Below, piece by piece: positions 25,526-34,339 of a stretch of 64,000 nt of DNA. Origin of the DNA: Halogranum rubrum. GTDB lineage: Archaea; Halobacteriota; Halobacteria; Halobacteriales; Haloferacaceae. Both the position numbers and the translations under genes were made by a program. The stretch is from NCBI RefSeq assembly GCF_900114455.1, contig NZ_FOTC01000002.1:1008766-1072765 (forward strand). Reading direction: 5' to 3'. How positions within the stretch are numbered: the stretch's first letter is position 1; the number at the start of each line of letters is the position of its first letter. The notes under the pieces are model-generated. The model had not been told where the DNA came from, searched no databases, and worked only from the letters and a program-made list of their open reading frames with translations.

Positions 25526-25861
25526 CTATCCCTTCTTGAAGCCGAGGAAGAATCCAGCGGCGAATCCACCGGAGATAGAGAGCGTCGAGAGGATGGTCAT
25601 CACCCAGTCCGGCGGCGCACCGTTGGCGGCGTCCTGACTGGTCTTGATGAACCCGGCGGTCAGTTTGTCCCAGTCGACGATCAGAATCTCGCGTGATTCG
25701 AGGAACTTGAAAAGCGCTAGTTCGAGGCCGACGAGGACGGCGATGACTTTTGCCACCTTCTTCGCGGCGAAGCCGATGATACCACCGATAATCGCCCCGG
25801 ACCCGGCCTCGATGCCGAGTTGTCGGAAGTCGATTACCAGGGGGAGGTCCGCTTGGAGCAT
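25526..25861 (-). CDS. FUN14-family membrane protein
   Basis: A 111-residue membrane protein of the FUN14 family. IGGIIGFAAKKVAKVIAVLV and STLSISGGFAAGFFLGFKKG give the repeated Gly-rich helices and the G-F-x-x-G-F-K-K-G end typical of the family. Eukaryotic FUN14 proteins act in mitophagy; the archaeal role is unknown. ATG 25861 and GTG 25867 are both possible starts; a TATA-like cttaac lies about 27 bp before. Confidence 0.75.
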   Translation of the reverse strand: MLQADLPLVIDFRQLGIEAGSGAIIGGIIGFAAKKVAKVIAVLVGLELALFKFLESREILIVDWDKLTAGFIKTSQDAANGAPPDWVMTILSTLSISGGFAAGFFLGFKKG

Positions 25862-26043
25862 AGTCACCTATCTGTCACTCTCTGTTAAGACCTTTGTGCT
25901 GCTCCGTCTGACACACGTCTTTCAGAGAGACAGGTCCTTAAGAGAGAACGTGAGCCGAGAGAGACCGTCTGCAGAAGCGGTCGGTATCTCGACGTACTAC
26001 ATCGCCGGGAAGCTTCAAGACCGACGACGACCTACGCGCGACT

Positions 26044-26455
26044 ATGCACCACAGTTCCGAACGCGAGGTGGAGAGCCCCCACCCCTGAGGTCGTCGGCGT
26101 CGACATCAGCGGTCGCCACGAAGAGGCGGGCGAGTACCTGATGGTCGCCGCCGCCGTCCACGCCGTCGTGGACTCGACGCGCCTTCGCAGTATCGAAGGG
26201 ATGGGCTTCGCCACGAGTCGCGCTCAGCCGACGCTGGACGCGACGTTGGCCGTCGTCGCCGACGCCGTCGCGGAACTCCCGACGGTGCCGGACGGCCCCA
26301 TCGTCGCTGAACACGGCGAGTTCTACGAAGAGCCGAGCGAACGCGTCGGGTTAGAGTTTCGGCCAGCGTTCAAGTACATCGAGAGCATAGCCGAACGAGA
26401 AACAGTGCAAGCCGCACACTACGCCGCGTACGCCGCCCGAGAGTTGCAACTATGA
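26044..26455 (+). CDS. DUF2209-type (RNase H-like) protein with apparent N-terminal frameshift
   Basis: A small conserved archaeal protein adjoining hflX. The conserved N-terminus EVVGVDISGRHEEAGEYLM is encoded in the frame that continues to the stop at 26453, but that frame has no ATG/GTG/TTG upstream of it; the first internal ATG is 26141. The likely start, ATG 26044 (MHHSSEREVESPHP), is in another frame and runs into a TGA exactly where the good frame takes over. One base too many in the C-rich run around 26076-26086 would explain this: either a true frameshift or a sequencing error. The next gene starts 4 bp after the stop. Confidence 0.6.
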
Positions 26456-26459
26456 TACT

Positions 26460-27761
26460 ATGACAGGGACGAAAGCAGTCGTCGCGAAACGCGTCGACGC
26501 CGGAACCGCCGACCTCGAAGAGATCTCTGACCTCGCCCGCGCCGCGGGCTACGACGTCGTCGGGTCGCTCACGCAGACCCGCGAGGAGGACGCCGCCTAC
26601 GGCTTCGGGAAGGGGAAAGTCGACGAACTGGCCGCACTCGTCGTCGAGACGGACGCGGCCGCCGTCATCGTCGACAACCGCCTCGGCCCCTACCAGACGT
26701 ACAACATCGGACAGAAGGTACCCGACGACGTCGAGGTCATCGACCGCTTCACACTCATCCTCGACATCTTCGGGCAGCGCGCACAGACCCGGAAAGCCCA
26801 GTTGCAGGTCGAACTCGCCGAACTGCGCTACGAACTCCCGCGCGCTGCCGCCAAGGCTAGCCTCGCCAAGCGCGACGAACGCCCCGGGTTCATGGGTCTC
26901 GGTGAGTACGACGAGAGTCGCGAACGCGACATCAAGTCACAGATCGCGAACATCAAGCGGGAACTCGACGCCATCGCCGAGAAAGAAGAGACCCGCCGCG
27001 CGGAGCGCCGCGAGTCCGGCTTCGACCTCGTGGCCCTCGCCGGCTACACCAACGCGGGCAAGTCCACGCTCATGCGCCGACTCGCCGCCGACCTCGACGT
27101 CGACGAGAACGAAGAGTTACATCCGGACCTCGACACGACCGCCGAGTCCCAAGATATGCTCTTTACGACGCTCGGGACGACCACTCGTCGGGCCGACACA
27201 GGGATGCGGAACGTCCTCCTCACCGACACGGTCGGGTTCATCTCGGACCTGCCGCACTGGCTGGTCGAGTCGTTCCAGTCGACGCTCGACTCGGTCTACC
27301 GCGCCGATTTGGTTCTCCTCGTCGTCGACGCCAGCGAGTCGGTCCAAGAGATACGCGAGAAACTCGTCACCTGTCACGACACGCTCTACGAGCGCAACGA
27401 AGCGCCCATCGTGACAGTGCTGAACAAAGCCGACAAAGTCGACGAGACGGCGTTGGCCGAGAAGCGAGAGGCGCTCACCGCCCTCGCACCGAACCCCGTC
27501 GTCGTCTCTGGCCTCACTGGTGAGAACGTCGACGAACTCTGTGAGCGCATCGAGACCGAGCTGCCGGAGTGGCACGAGGAGCGACTGATGCTCCCGATGA
27601 CCGACGAGACGATGAGCGTCGTCTCGTGGATTCACGACCACGGCCACGTCGACGACGAGGAGTACACCGACGACAACGTGCTCTTGGCGTTCAAAGCCCG
27701 CCCCGAAATCATCGAGAAAGCGCGGGCGAAAGCGGCGGACCTGTCGGTGGCGACGAGTTAA
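26460..27761 (+). CDS. hflX: HflX-family GTPase
   Basis: Ribosome-associated GTPase of 433 residues. HflX N-terminal domain with GKGKVDELA and IVDNRLGPYQTYNIGQ, coiled coil with R-rich LQVELAELRYELPRAA, then the G domain: G1 LAGYTNAGKSTL, G2/G3 TTLGTTTRR and LLTDTVGFISDLP, G4 LNKADKV, G5 VSGLTGEN. A C-terminal domain follows (MLPMTDETMSVVSWIHDHGH). Its ATG is 4 bp after the DUF2209-type gene, so they form an operon. Confidence 0.93.
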   Translation: MTGTKAVVAKRVDAGTADLEEISDLARAAGYDVVGSLTQTREEDAAYGFGKGKVDELAALVVETDAAAVIVDNRLGPYQTYNIGQKVPDDVEVIDRFTLILDIFGQRAQTRKAQLQVELAELRYELPRAAAKASLAKRDERPGFMGLGEYDESRERDIKSQIANIKRELDAIAEKEETRRAERRESGFDLVALAGYTNAGKSTLMRRLAADLDVDENEELHPDLDTTAESQDMLFTTLGTTTRRADTGMRNVLLTDTVGFISDLPHWLVESFQSTLDSVYRADLVLLVVDASESVQEIREKLVTCHDTLYERNEAPIVTVLNKADKVDETALAEKREALTALAPNPVVVSGLTGENVDELCERIETELPEWHEERLMLPMTDETMSVVSWIHDHGHVDDEEYTDDNVLLAFKARPEIIEKARAKAADLSVATS

Positions 27762-27771
27762 CCCGGTTCGA

Positions 27772-28287
27772 CTACTCCACCGCCCGCTTCTCCTTCGACA
27801 GCACTTCGATATCCGAGATTCGCGTTCCGGGATACTGCCCCTCTGAATCCTTCTCGGCGGCTTTTACCATGTCCCAAACGACGTTGAGTCCCGTCGTCAC
27901 GCCCTCTAAGGCTTCCATCTCGACACCGGTCTTCCCGGTGGTCTCTACTGCGACGTCGAGGACGACGTGGTCCTCGTGGACGTCGAAGGTCGTCTCGACG
28001 TTCGTAATCGGTATCTGGTGACACATCGGAATCGTCTCCCACGTGTGTTTGACGGCCTGAATCGCGCCGATACGGGCGGTTGCGAGCACGTCACCCTTCC
28101 CGATTTCGTCGGCCCGAATCGCCTCGATAGTCGACGGTTGGAGGTGAATCGTCCCGCGAGCGACCGCCCGGCGGGCGGAGTCGGGTTTCGCGCCCACGTC
28201 GACCATCTGGACGTTCCCGGCCGAGTCGGTGTGCGTCAAGTCGTCAGTCGGGTTCTCTGGACTCGGGTCGTCGCTCGGGTCACTCAT
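27772..28287 (-). CDS. moaC: Cyclic pyranopterin monophosphate synthase MoaC
   Basis: Second step of molybdopterin biosynthesis. The 171-residue protein has the MoaC hallmarks: VQMVDVGAKPDSARRAVARG, a helical Lys-containing AARIGAIQAVKHTWETIPMCHQIP (active-site MCHxxPI-type sequence) and C-terminal VEMEALEGVTTGLNVVWDMV with KAAEKD. ATG 28287 (MSDPSDDPS) fits the normal length; an extra acidic N-tail is haloarchaeal. Its start overlaps the stop of nnr by 8 bp, so it is translated with nnr upstream. It converges with hflX. Confidence 0.93.
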   Translation of the reverse strand: MSDPSDDPSPENPTDDLTHTDSAGNVQMVDVGAKPDSARRAVARGTIHLQPSTIEAIRADEIGKGDVLATARIGAIQAVKHTWETIPMCHQIPITNVETTFDVHEDHVVLDVAVETTGKTGVEMEALEGVTTGLNVVWDMVKAAEKDSEGQYPGTRISDIEVLSKEKRAVE

Positions 28288-29719
28288 CGTCGTCACCCCA
28301 CAGCGCTCGCGGAAGCGCGTCCAAGAGGTCGGAGGCGAGGAGTCCGTTGTGCCGGTCGTCGAGCAGTTCGGCGGCCCTCCCGTTGACGAAGGGAGCGACG
28401 CAAGCCGCGTCGAAGGCGTCCTGTGTGGCGAGGAGCGCCGCCGTGATGCCTGCGAGGGTGTCACCCGTTCCGCCGACGGTCATGCCTGGTGTTCCAGCTC
28501 GACAGACGCGCGTCGTCTCGCCGTCGCTGATAACGTCGTCTTTCCCCTTCGCGAGGACGACGTGGCCGAGGTCCGCGGCGAACGACTCGATTTCGTCCGT
28601 GTGTTCGCGCAGACTGTCCACGTCCGGTCCGCCCATCTCGGCGAGTTCGTGGCTGTTCGGCGTGCAGACGAGCGTCGCGTCGGTGTCGACGTCGGGGACG
28701 ACCGAGAGCGCGTCGGCGTCGACGACGGCCTTCCCCGCGAACGACGAGAGAAACTGCTCGACGGCCTCCAGCGTCTCGTCGTGCGTGCCGAGTCCGGGGC
28801 CGAGGACGACCACGTCGTCGTGACTCTCGGCGGTGTCGACCAACTCGTCGACCTGATCGGGCGTCAGATGGTCGCCGTCGTACGGTTGGACGATGAGGTC
28901 CTCGGTGTAACTCGCGAGGACGTCGAAGATGCGGTCCGGACAGGCGACGAACGAGAGGTCCGCACCCGCGCGAAGTGCGGCCTGCGCACTCATCGCCGGT
29001 GCACCGGTGTACGGTCCACCGCCGATGACGAACACGCGACCGTTCTCGCCTTTGTGCGCGCCTCTGGCGCGGTCCACGATACGTCGGTCGCCGGGCCCGA
29101 CGAACAGTTCTGCGGCCTCGGGGATGCCGATGTCGGCAACGGTGACGGGCGTGTCTAACTCCTCTAATCCGGGTTTCGCGTCGTGAAACGTGACGACTCG
29201 GTCTGCTTCGACTGCGCCATCGGCGGCGTCGCCGGTGTTCGCGTCGACACCGGACGGCACGTCGACGGCGACGACCGTCGCGTTCGTCTCGTTGACGAGT
29301 CGTGCGGCCGACGCCTCCGGTTCTCGGAGCGACCCGGTGATGCCCGTCCCGAGCATCGCGTCGACGACGACGTCCGGGTCGTCGAGTTCGAGGTCACGTG
29401 AGTCGCGGACGACGCGAGTGTCGCAGTCGGCCTCCACGAGTGCGTCCCAGTTCTCGCGGGCGATGTCCGTCGTGATGGTCTCGGGACGACCGAGGAGGTG
29501 GACGGTCACGTCGTAGTCTTTCAGGAAGCGCGCGGCGACGAAGGCGTCGCCGCCGTTGTTGCCGCGGCCCGCGACGATAGCGACTCGCGACCCGGCGTCG
29601 GCGGCGTCGCGGACGGCGGCGGCGACGGCGTTGCCGCTCGACTCCATCAGTTGCTTCTGCGAGACGCCCAGCGCCGCCGCGTTGCGGTCGACGGCGGCCA
29701 TGCGTTCGGCGGTTATCAT
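28280..29719 (-). CDS. nnr: Bifunctional NAD(P)HX epimerase / ADP-dependent dehydratase (Nnr)
   Basis: Repairs damaged hydrated NAD(P)H. 479 residues: the N-terminal epimerase domain (GRGNNGGDAFVAARFL, VVDAMLGTGITGSLREPE) and the C-terminal carbohydrate-kinase-like dehydratase domain (VFVIGGGPYTGAPAMSAQAA, VLGPGLG, AGTPGMTVGGTGDTLAGITA with the GGTGDTL nucleotide motif). The start ATG 29719 (MITAERMAAVDRNA) gives the usual length. Directly upstream of moaC with an 8-bp overlap, a common haloarchaeal pairing. Confidence 0.93.
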   Translation of the reverse strand: MITAERMAAVDRNAAALGVSQKQLMESSGNAVAAAVRDAADAGSRVAIVAGRGNNGGDAFVAARFLKDYDVTVHLLGRPETITTDIARENWDALVEADCDTRVVRDSRDLELDDPDVVVDAMLGTGITGSLREPEASAARLVNETNATVVAVDVPSGVDANTGDAADGAVEADRVVTFHDAKPGLEELDTPVTVADIGIPEAAELFVGPGDRRIVDRARGAHKGENGRVFVIGGGPYTGAPAMSAQAALRAGADLSFVACPDRIFDVLASYTEDLIVQPYDGDHLTPDQVDELVDTAESHDDVVVLGPGLGTHDETLEAVEQFLSSFAGKAVVDADALSVVPDVDTDATLVCTPNSHELAEMGGPDVDSLREHTDEIESFAADLGHVVLAKGKDDVISDGETTRVCRAGTPGMTVGGTGDTLAGITAALLATQDAFDAACVAPFVNGRAAELLDDRHNGLLASDLLDALPRALWGDDDE

Positions 29720-29770
29720 GCGTCGGCGTTCGCTCGGATGGGTGTTAAGCGACACGGGGGTCGGTGCGTC

Positions 29771-30220
29771 TCAGTGGCCGGCGGGGTGGGGTCTGCGACC
29801 GAATTTGCCGGCGACCCAGTTACCGACGGACGCAGCGAACGCACTCACAAGCGCGCCGACGCCGACGAAGATTCCAATCGCGGTGACGGCGAAGACGACC
29901 TGCAGGAGTCCGAACCACGTTGGCTGAGACAGCCCGAAGATGTAGCGAAAGAGTTCGATTGACTGCCAGAGTACCGGGACAGACATTCCGACGATACCGA
30001 CTCGAAAGCCGACAGTCGTCGCTTTGGTCGACCGAGTGGCGAACAGAACGCCGCCGAGGAACCCGGCGGCGACGACCGGTTCGATTTCCAGCGTCGTCGA
30101 CCCAGTCTGCAACGCTTCGGAGAGAACGACCCACGCGGAGAATCCTCCGGCAACGAGTGCGAACCGCCAGACGTCGTCGGCGAGGAAGTTACGAACTGCA
30201 CGAATCGGATGGAGGGACAT
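29771..30220 (-). CDS. Four-helix membrane protein (DUF5518-like)
   Basis: A 149-residue haloarchaeal membrane protein with four hydrophobic segments: WRFALVAGGFSAWVVLSEAL, VVAAGFLGGVLFATR, FRVGIVGMSVPVLWQSI and LLQVVFAVTAIGIFVGVGAL. The arrangement resembles the haloarchaeal DUF5518 family (uncertain). ATG 30220 (MSLHPIRAVRNFL) is preferred over an in-frame upstream Met. It is divergent from the MFS gene. Function unknown. Confidence 0.6.
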   Translation of the reverse strand: MSLHPIRAVRNFLADDVWRFALVAGGFSAWVVLSEALQTGSTTLEIEPVVAAGFLGGVLFATRSTKATTVGFRVGIVGMSVPVLWQSIELFRYIFGLSQPTWFGLLQVVFAVTAIGIFVGVGALVSAFAASVGNWVAGKFGRRPHPAGH

Positions 30221-30316
30221 GTCCGATAGTTCACAACTGAGCAACATAATTGTGCCGCCAGAGTCGGTGCCGACGAAGTCACAACGTTTGACCCATTCCT
30301 CTCCGAAGCGAAGTCA

Positions 30317-31501
30317 GTGACAACCCGACTCTTCGGAACGCTCTGTGGGTTCGTCTTCCTCGTCAACTTCGGTCGGGTCGCGTTCGCGCCACTCGTCGAA
30401 CCGCTACAGGCCGCGTTCGGCGTCGGGTCCGCCGCCATCGGTCTCGTCGTCTCGCTCGTCTGGTGGGGGTCGGCGCTCCCCCGTATCCCCGTCGGCATCC
30501 TCCTGACGCGCGTGCCTCGCCATCGAGTCGTCCTCGGAACGGGCGTGCTCCTCACCGTCGCCGCGGCGTTCACCGCGTCGGCGACGTCGCTCCCCATGCT
30601 CCAAGTGGGCGCATTCGGCGTCGGTCTCGCGTCGGGCGCCTACTTCGTCTCGGCGGTGCCATTGCTTGGCGAACTATATCCCGAAGCGGTCGGCCGCGTC
30701 GTCGGCATCCACGGTATGTCGAGTCAACTCGCCGCCGTCGTCGTGCCGACGCTCGCCGTGGTGGTTCTCGCACAGTCGTCGTGGCGGGCGGTGTTCTGGC
30801 TCCTCGCCGGTGCGGCACTCCTCGTGACCGTCGTCCTCGCACTCGTCGCCGACGAGACGACGGTTCCGGCGAGTGCGGACGCCGACCGGGATTTTCTGGC
30901 CGCGCTCGCACACTGGCGACCCATCGTGCTCGGCGTGGTGATGGTCGCCGCACTGGGGTTCGTCTGGCAGGGGTTGTTCAACTTCTACGTCCCGTACATG
31001 ACGACGGTGAAGGGCCTCTCGCCGGCGACGGCCGGGACGATGCTCACCGTCGTCTTCGCGGCGGGTGTCCCGGCGTTCCTGTTCAGCGGGCGACTCGTCG
31101 ACCGACTCCCCAAGGTGCCGTACATCCTCGCGATTCATCTGTCGTTCGTCGTCTGTCTCGTGACGCTGACTGTCGTCTCCTCGCGGCCGGCGCTGTTCGT
31201 CGTCACGGCGGTCATGGGGTACGTCGTCCACAGCGTCTTTCCCGCACTCGACACCTACGTGCTCGGGGTCCTCCCGGCCGACAACCGTGCGGCCGCCTAC
31301 GCCGTCTTCAGCGGAGCGGCGCTCCTCTTGGAAGCGGGCGGAAGCGGTGTTCTCGGCTATCTGATAGAGGTCGGCTTCGAGTTCGACGCCGTCTTTCTCA
31401 CCTTCGCTGGGGGGCTGACTACTGTGCTCGTCGTCCTCACTGGTCTCTACGTCGTCGGTGCGTTTCCCACGGCCGTCGACGACGCTGGAGTCCCACAGTG
31501 A
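30317..31501 (+). CDS. Major facilitator superfamily transporter
   Basis: A 394-residue, 12-helix MFS permease. Motif A-like loop between helices 2 and 3 (WWGSALPRIPVGILLTRVPR), repeated half-structure after the central loop (DRDFLAALAHWRPIVLGVV), and a second-half loop GRLVDRLPKVPYILA. It starts with GTG (TTRLFGTLCGFVFLVNFG). The substrate cannot be read from the sequence; a drug or nitrate/sugar exporter are equally possible. Confidence 0.85.
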   Translation: MTTRLFGTLCGFVFLVNFGRVAFAPLVEPLQAAFGVGSAAIGLVVSLVWWGSALPRIPVGILLTRVPRHRVVLGTGVLLTVAAAFTASATSLPMLQVGAFGVGLASGAYFVSAVPLLGELYPEAVGRVVGIHGMSSQLAAVVVPTLAVVVLAQSSWRAVFWLLAGAALLVTVVLALVADETTVPASADADRDFLAALAHWRPIVLGVVMVAALGFVWQGLFNFYVPYMTTVKGLSPATAGTMLTVVFAAGVPAFLFSGRLVDRLPKVPYILAIHLSFVVCLVTLTVVSSRPALFVVTAVMGYVVHSVFPALDTYVLGVLPADNRAAAYAVFSGAALLLEAGGSGVLGYLIEVGFEFDAVFLTFAGGLTTVLVVLTGLYVVGAFPTAVDDAGVPQ

Positions 31502-31575
31502 GTCGAGGACCGTCCACTCGTTCGACAGACAGTCGTCTCTCTGTGAACGTATCCGGTGTGTTAACTAATTCCGAA

Positions 31576-31585
31576 GAGTTTACTT
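31576..31585 (+). promoter_or_regulatory. Promoter element for the 31608 regulator
   Basis: gagtttactt centred about 28 bp before ATG 31608, in an unusually A/T-rich upstream stretch (taactaattccgaa nearby). Confidence 0.5.
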
Positions 31586-31607
31586 CGTCCCCGCATAATT
31601 AGTGAAT

Positions 31608-32210
31608 ATGTCAGGGCTGCTACCGTCTGACACGAAACCGACGCAGACGCGAGATGGCGACCTTCGCGTGCTCTGGCTCGACGACGAAGAGTCAGAACAA
31701 CTCATCAACTCGCTCTCGTCGGAGACAGCCCGGTCTCTCCTCACAGCGCTCCACGAAGCACCGGCGACAGCTTCGGAACTCTCGGAGACGGTCGAGACGT
31801 CCCTCCAGAACGCCCGGCACCACCTGACGAACTTACAGGACGCCGGATTGGTACAGGTCGCAGACACACGATACTCGGTGAAAGGCCGCGAGATGAACGT
31901 CTACGCACCGACGGACGACTCTCTCGTCGTCTGTGTCGGCCGCGAAGACGACCGCTCGACGTTCATGGACTCGCTGAAGCGACTGGTCGGAACGGTCGCA
32001 GTGCTCGGCGTCTTCAGCCTTCTCGTCCAGTTCGCGTTCGGTTCGACCGTCACGGACCTCGGTGGGCCGGGAACCGCACCACGCGTCGGAGACAGCCTCG
32101 GTGGGACGGCGGGGCCACTGCTCGGACTCATCCCCCCGGGAGCGGCGTTCCTCGCGGGGGGACTGCTCGTCCTCGCCGTGGTCGCCGTGTGGGAGTACCG
32201 ACGGAGGTAA
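31608..32210 (+). CDS. Membrane-anchored winged-helix (ArsR-like) regulator
   Basis: A 200-residue protein with an N-terminal winged-helix DNA-binding domain (residues about 20-95: SSETARSLLTALHEAPATAS, ETSLQNARHHLTNLQDAGLV as recognition helix, then the wing VADTRYSVKGREMNVYA) and two transmembrane helices at the C-terminus (VGTVAVLGVFSLLVQFAFG and GAAFLAGGLLVLAVVAVWEY). DNA-binding while membrane-bound suggests signalling from the envelope. The subtilase-like gene starts 36 bp downstream on the same strand, so it is the likely partner or target, perhaps through regulated proteolysis. Confidence 0.75.
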   Translation: MSGLLPSDTKPTQTRDGDLRVLWLDDEESEQLINSLSSETARSLLTALHEAPATASELSETVETSLQNARHHLTNLQDAGLVQVADTRYSVKGREMNVYAPTDDSLVVCVGREDDRSTFMDSLKRLVGTVAVLGVFSLLVQFAFGSTVTDLGGPGTAPRVGDSLGGTAGPLLGLIPPGAAFLAGGLLVLAVVAVWEYRRR

Positions 32211-32246
32211 CGAGATGACGACGCAGGAGTACCGGAGTGAGCGACG

Positions 32247-33761
32247 GTGAGTCGACAGCCCCGCCGACTCGCCGTCCACTTCGTTCTCGCACTCTTGTTC
32301 GTCTCGTCGTTCGCTGCTCCTGCGCTCACTGACTCGTCTGTTCCGTACGGTGCGTCGCTCACTGGCCCGTCACAGTACGACAACGACCTCATCATGCAAC
32401 GTGGTGAGATGCAAGCGTCTCTCGAATCGACGAACGCAGTCGAAGACGTCGAGGGCGGACCGACACCGGACAGTGACGTCGCGTCACTCCACAGAGAAGG
32501 GAGTCGGACCACCGACGGCGTACAAGCCATCCGGGCCGACGAACTCCACGAACGTGGCATCACCGGCGAAGGAGTCAGCGTCGGCGTCATCGGCAGCTCC
32601 TTCGACACCGACAACGCCGCTATCGCCGAGCAAGTCGCCGGACACCACGCCAGCCACGACCAACAGCGTACGGAGACGGCCCACGACACCGCCGTCGCCG
32701 AGGTGGTCACTCGAACGACGCCGGATGCGGACCTCTATCTCGCCAGTGTCGGAACGACGCCGACGCCGGAGTCGTACGCCGACGCCGTCGAGTGGTTACT
32801 GGCGAACGACGTCGACGTCATCGTCGACTCGGGGAGCTACTTCGCACCGATGAGCGGTGACATGGATCAGATTACGGCTGTCGCCGACCACGCCTCAGAG
32901 GAAGGTGTCGTCTTCGTCACGTCGGCCGGAAACTACGCGAACCGCCACTGGGCCGGCGTTGCAGACGGTGACCAGTGGGTCGAGTTCGCCCCGGACACGG
33001 AAGCGAACGCACTCGAGGGTGGCAACGCCACCGAGGGACGCGTCTCGCTGAAGCTCTACTGGAACACGTCGGCCGACTACGACCTCTATCTGTACCGGAA
33101 GACGACCGGACGGGACCCCGTCGTCGCGAAGTCGACGGTACGACAGACGAGCGAGAACGCATCGCCCGCCGAGACGATAGACGTCGTCGTTCCGCGAGGC
33201 GTGTACTACGTCAGCATCTACGCACACGAGGACACAGCGAACAGAAGCGAGACGAACAGCACCAACGGTACCAGCACCAACAGCACAAGTAGCACTAACA
33301 GTACCAACGAGACGAATCGTACAGGGAGTACGAGCGAGACGGGCCTCCAACTGTTCTCACCACACCAGACGCTCACTCACACGACTGCCGCGGGAAGCAT
33401 GGTCGCGCCCGCGACGAGCGAGCGAGTCATCACTGTTGGTGCCATCGACGCCAAGAGCGGTCTCATCCGCGAGTACAGCTCTCTCGGCTACGCGGGAGCG
33501 CGCGCGGACGTCGGCGCACCGGACGGCGTGTCGACGACGGCGGCTGGCACGTTCTACGGAACGTCGGCGGCCGCACCCTACGTCGCGGGCTCTGCGGCAC
33601 TCATCAAGTCCCGACAGGGGGAGCTCTCGCCCGCACAGGTCGAGCAGTTGCTCCAAGAGACGTCACACTACACGGGAAGCGGTCGGTACATCGACGCCTA
33701 CGCCGCCGTCGAAGCCGCGTCCGGCGCGAACGTCACCGCACGAGTCGAACAAGAACCCTGA
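32247..33761 (+). CDS. Secreted subtilase-fold protein with altered catalytic Asp site
   Basis: A 504-residue exported protein with a Sec-type signal peptide (RRLAVHFVLALLFVSSFAAP). It has a subtilase (S8) domain from about residue 100: the Asp motif reads VSVGVIGSSFDTDN, so Gly116 stands where the catalytic Asp is expected (Asp120 is nearby); the His motif is TAHDTAVAEVV (His146); the oxyanion Asn is in VTSAGNYANRH; the Ser motif is YGTSAAAPYVAG (Ser440). A domain insertion (about residues 250-370) contains a Thr/Ser/Asn tract with at least seven N-glycosylation sequons. GTG start. It may be a pseudopeptidase or use Asp120. Confidence 0.75.
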   Translation: MSRQPRRLAVHFVLALLFVSSFAAPALTDSSVPYGASLTGPSQYDNDLIMQRGEMQASLESTNAVEDVEGGPTPDSDVASLHREGSRTTDGVQAIRADELHERGITGEGVSVGVIGSSFDTDNAAIAEQVAGHHASHDQQRTETAHDTAVAEVVTRTTPDADLYLASVGTTPTPESYADAVEWLLANDVDVIVDSGSYFAPMSGDMDQITAVADHASEEGVVFVTSAGNYANRHWAGVADGDQWVEFAPDTEANALEGGNATEGRVSLKLYWNTSADYDLYLYRKTTGRDPVVAKSTVRQTSENASPAETIDVVVPRGVYYVSIYAHEDTANRSETNSTNGTSTNSTSSTNSTNETNRTGSTSETGLQLFSPHQTLTHTTAAGSMVAPATSERVITVGAIDAKSGLIREYSSLGYAGARADVGAPDGVSTTAAGTFYGTSAAAPYVAGSAALIKSRQGELSPAQVEQLLQETSHYTGSGRYIDAYAAVEAASGANVTARVEQEP

Positions 33762-33813
33762 CGAGACGAGTCACCGCGACGTTCATACTCCTCGCGCCTG
33801 TCGATAGCCGTAG

Positions 33814-33849
33814 ATGAACGCAAACGGCCGGAGAAGCCAGGAGCGGTAG
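33814..33849 (+). other. Possible 11-codon leader ORF
   Basis: ATG followed by NANGRRSQER and a stop, 4 bp before the GTG start of the next gene. Could be a leader peptide for translational coupling, or chance. Confidence 0.2.
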
Positions 33850-33853
33850 TGAC

Positions 33854-34267
33854 GTGAACCACCGACACTCACCGGACGGGCAACCGTCGGCACAACAGCG
33901 TCGGAACCGGCGCATCGAAGAGTACTGGAGTTGGATCGCCGTCTCGCTGTTCTTACTCGTGACGGTCGACCTTCTGACCTCGTTGTACGCGGCCGCCGTC
34001 GTCGGCGTCGAAGCAGAGGGGAACCCGTTCGTGGCGTGGCTTCTGGGCCAACATCTCGCGATACTGGTCGGTGTCAACGTCCTCGCAGTGGTGGCCGTCG
34101 TCGTCTGCTTTGCGGGACTGATGCGGATGTTCCAACGGACGCCAGACCCCTACGCTCGCTACTTCGCGTTCGGTATCGAACTCTGGCTCGGCGCGTTGCT
34201 CGCGGTGGGTCTGTTCGTCTTCGCGAACAACCTCTCTGTCATCGTGTACGGCGCGAGTCTCGTCTGA
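33854..34267 (+). CDS. Four-helix membrane protein (DUF5658-like)
   Basis: A 137-residue membrane protein beginning with GTG. A positively charged N-tail (QQRRNRRIEEYWSW) is followed by helices AVSLFLLVTVDLLTSLYAAA, LAILVGVNVLAVVAVVVCFA, ARYFAFGIELWLGALLAVGL and a short last segment. The EAEGNPFVAWLLG loop between helices 1 and 2 resembles the DUF5658 family, a widespread but uncharacterised group. Situated between the subtilase-like gene and the XPD-type helicase gene. Confidence 0.6.
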   Translation: MNHRHSPDGQPSAQQRRNRRIEEYWSWIAVSLFLLVTVDLLTSLYAAAVVGVEAEGNPFVAWLLGQHLAILVGVNVLAVVAVVVCFAGLMRMFQRTPDPYARYFAFGIELWLGALLAVGLFVFANNLSVIVYGASLV

Positions 34268-34339
34268 TTTGGGGGCGGGCGAGAACCCGGAACGAAGCCT
34301 TTTGTACGAGTCCGTGACCACCCTCCGACACAGCTAACC

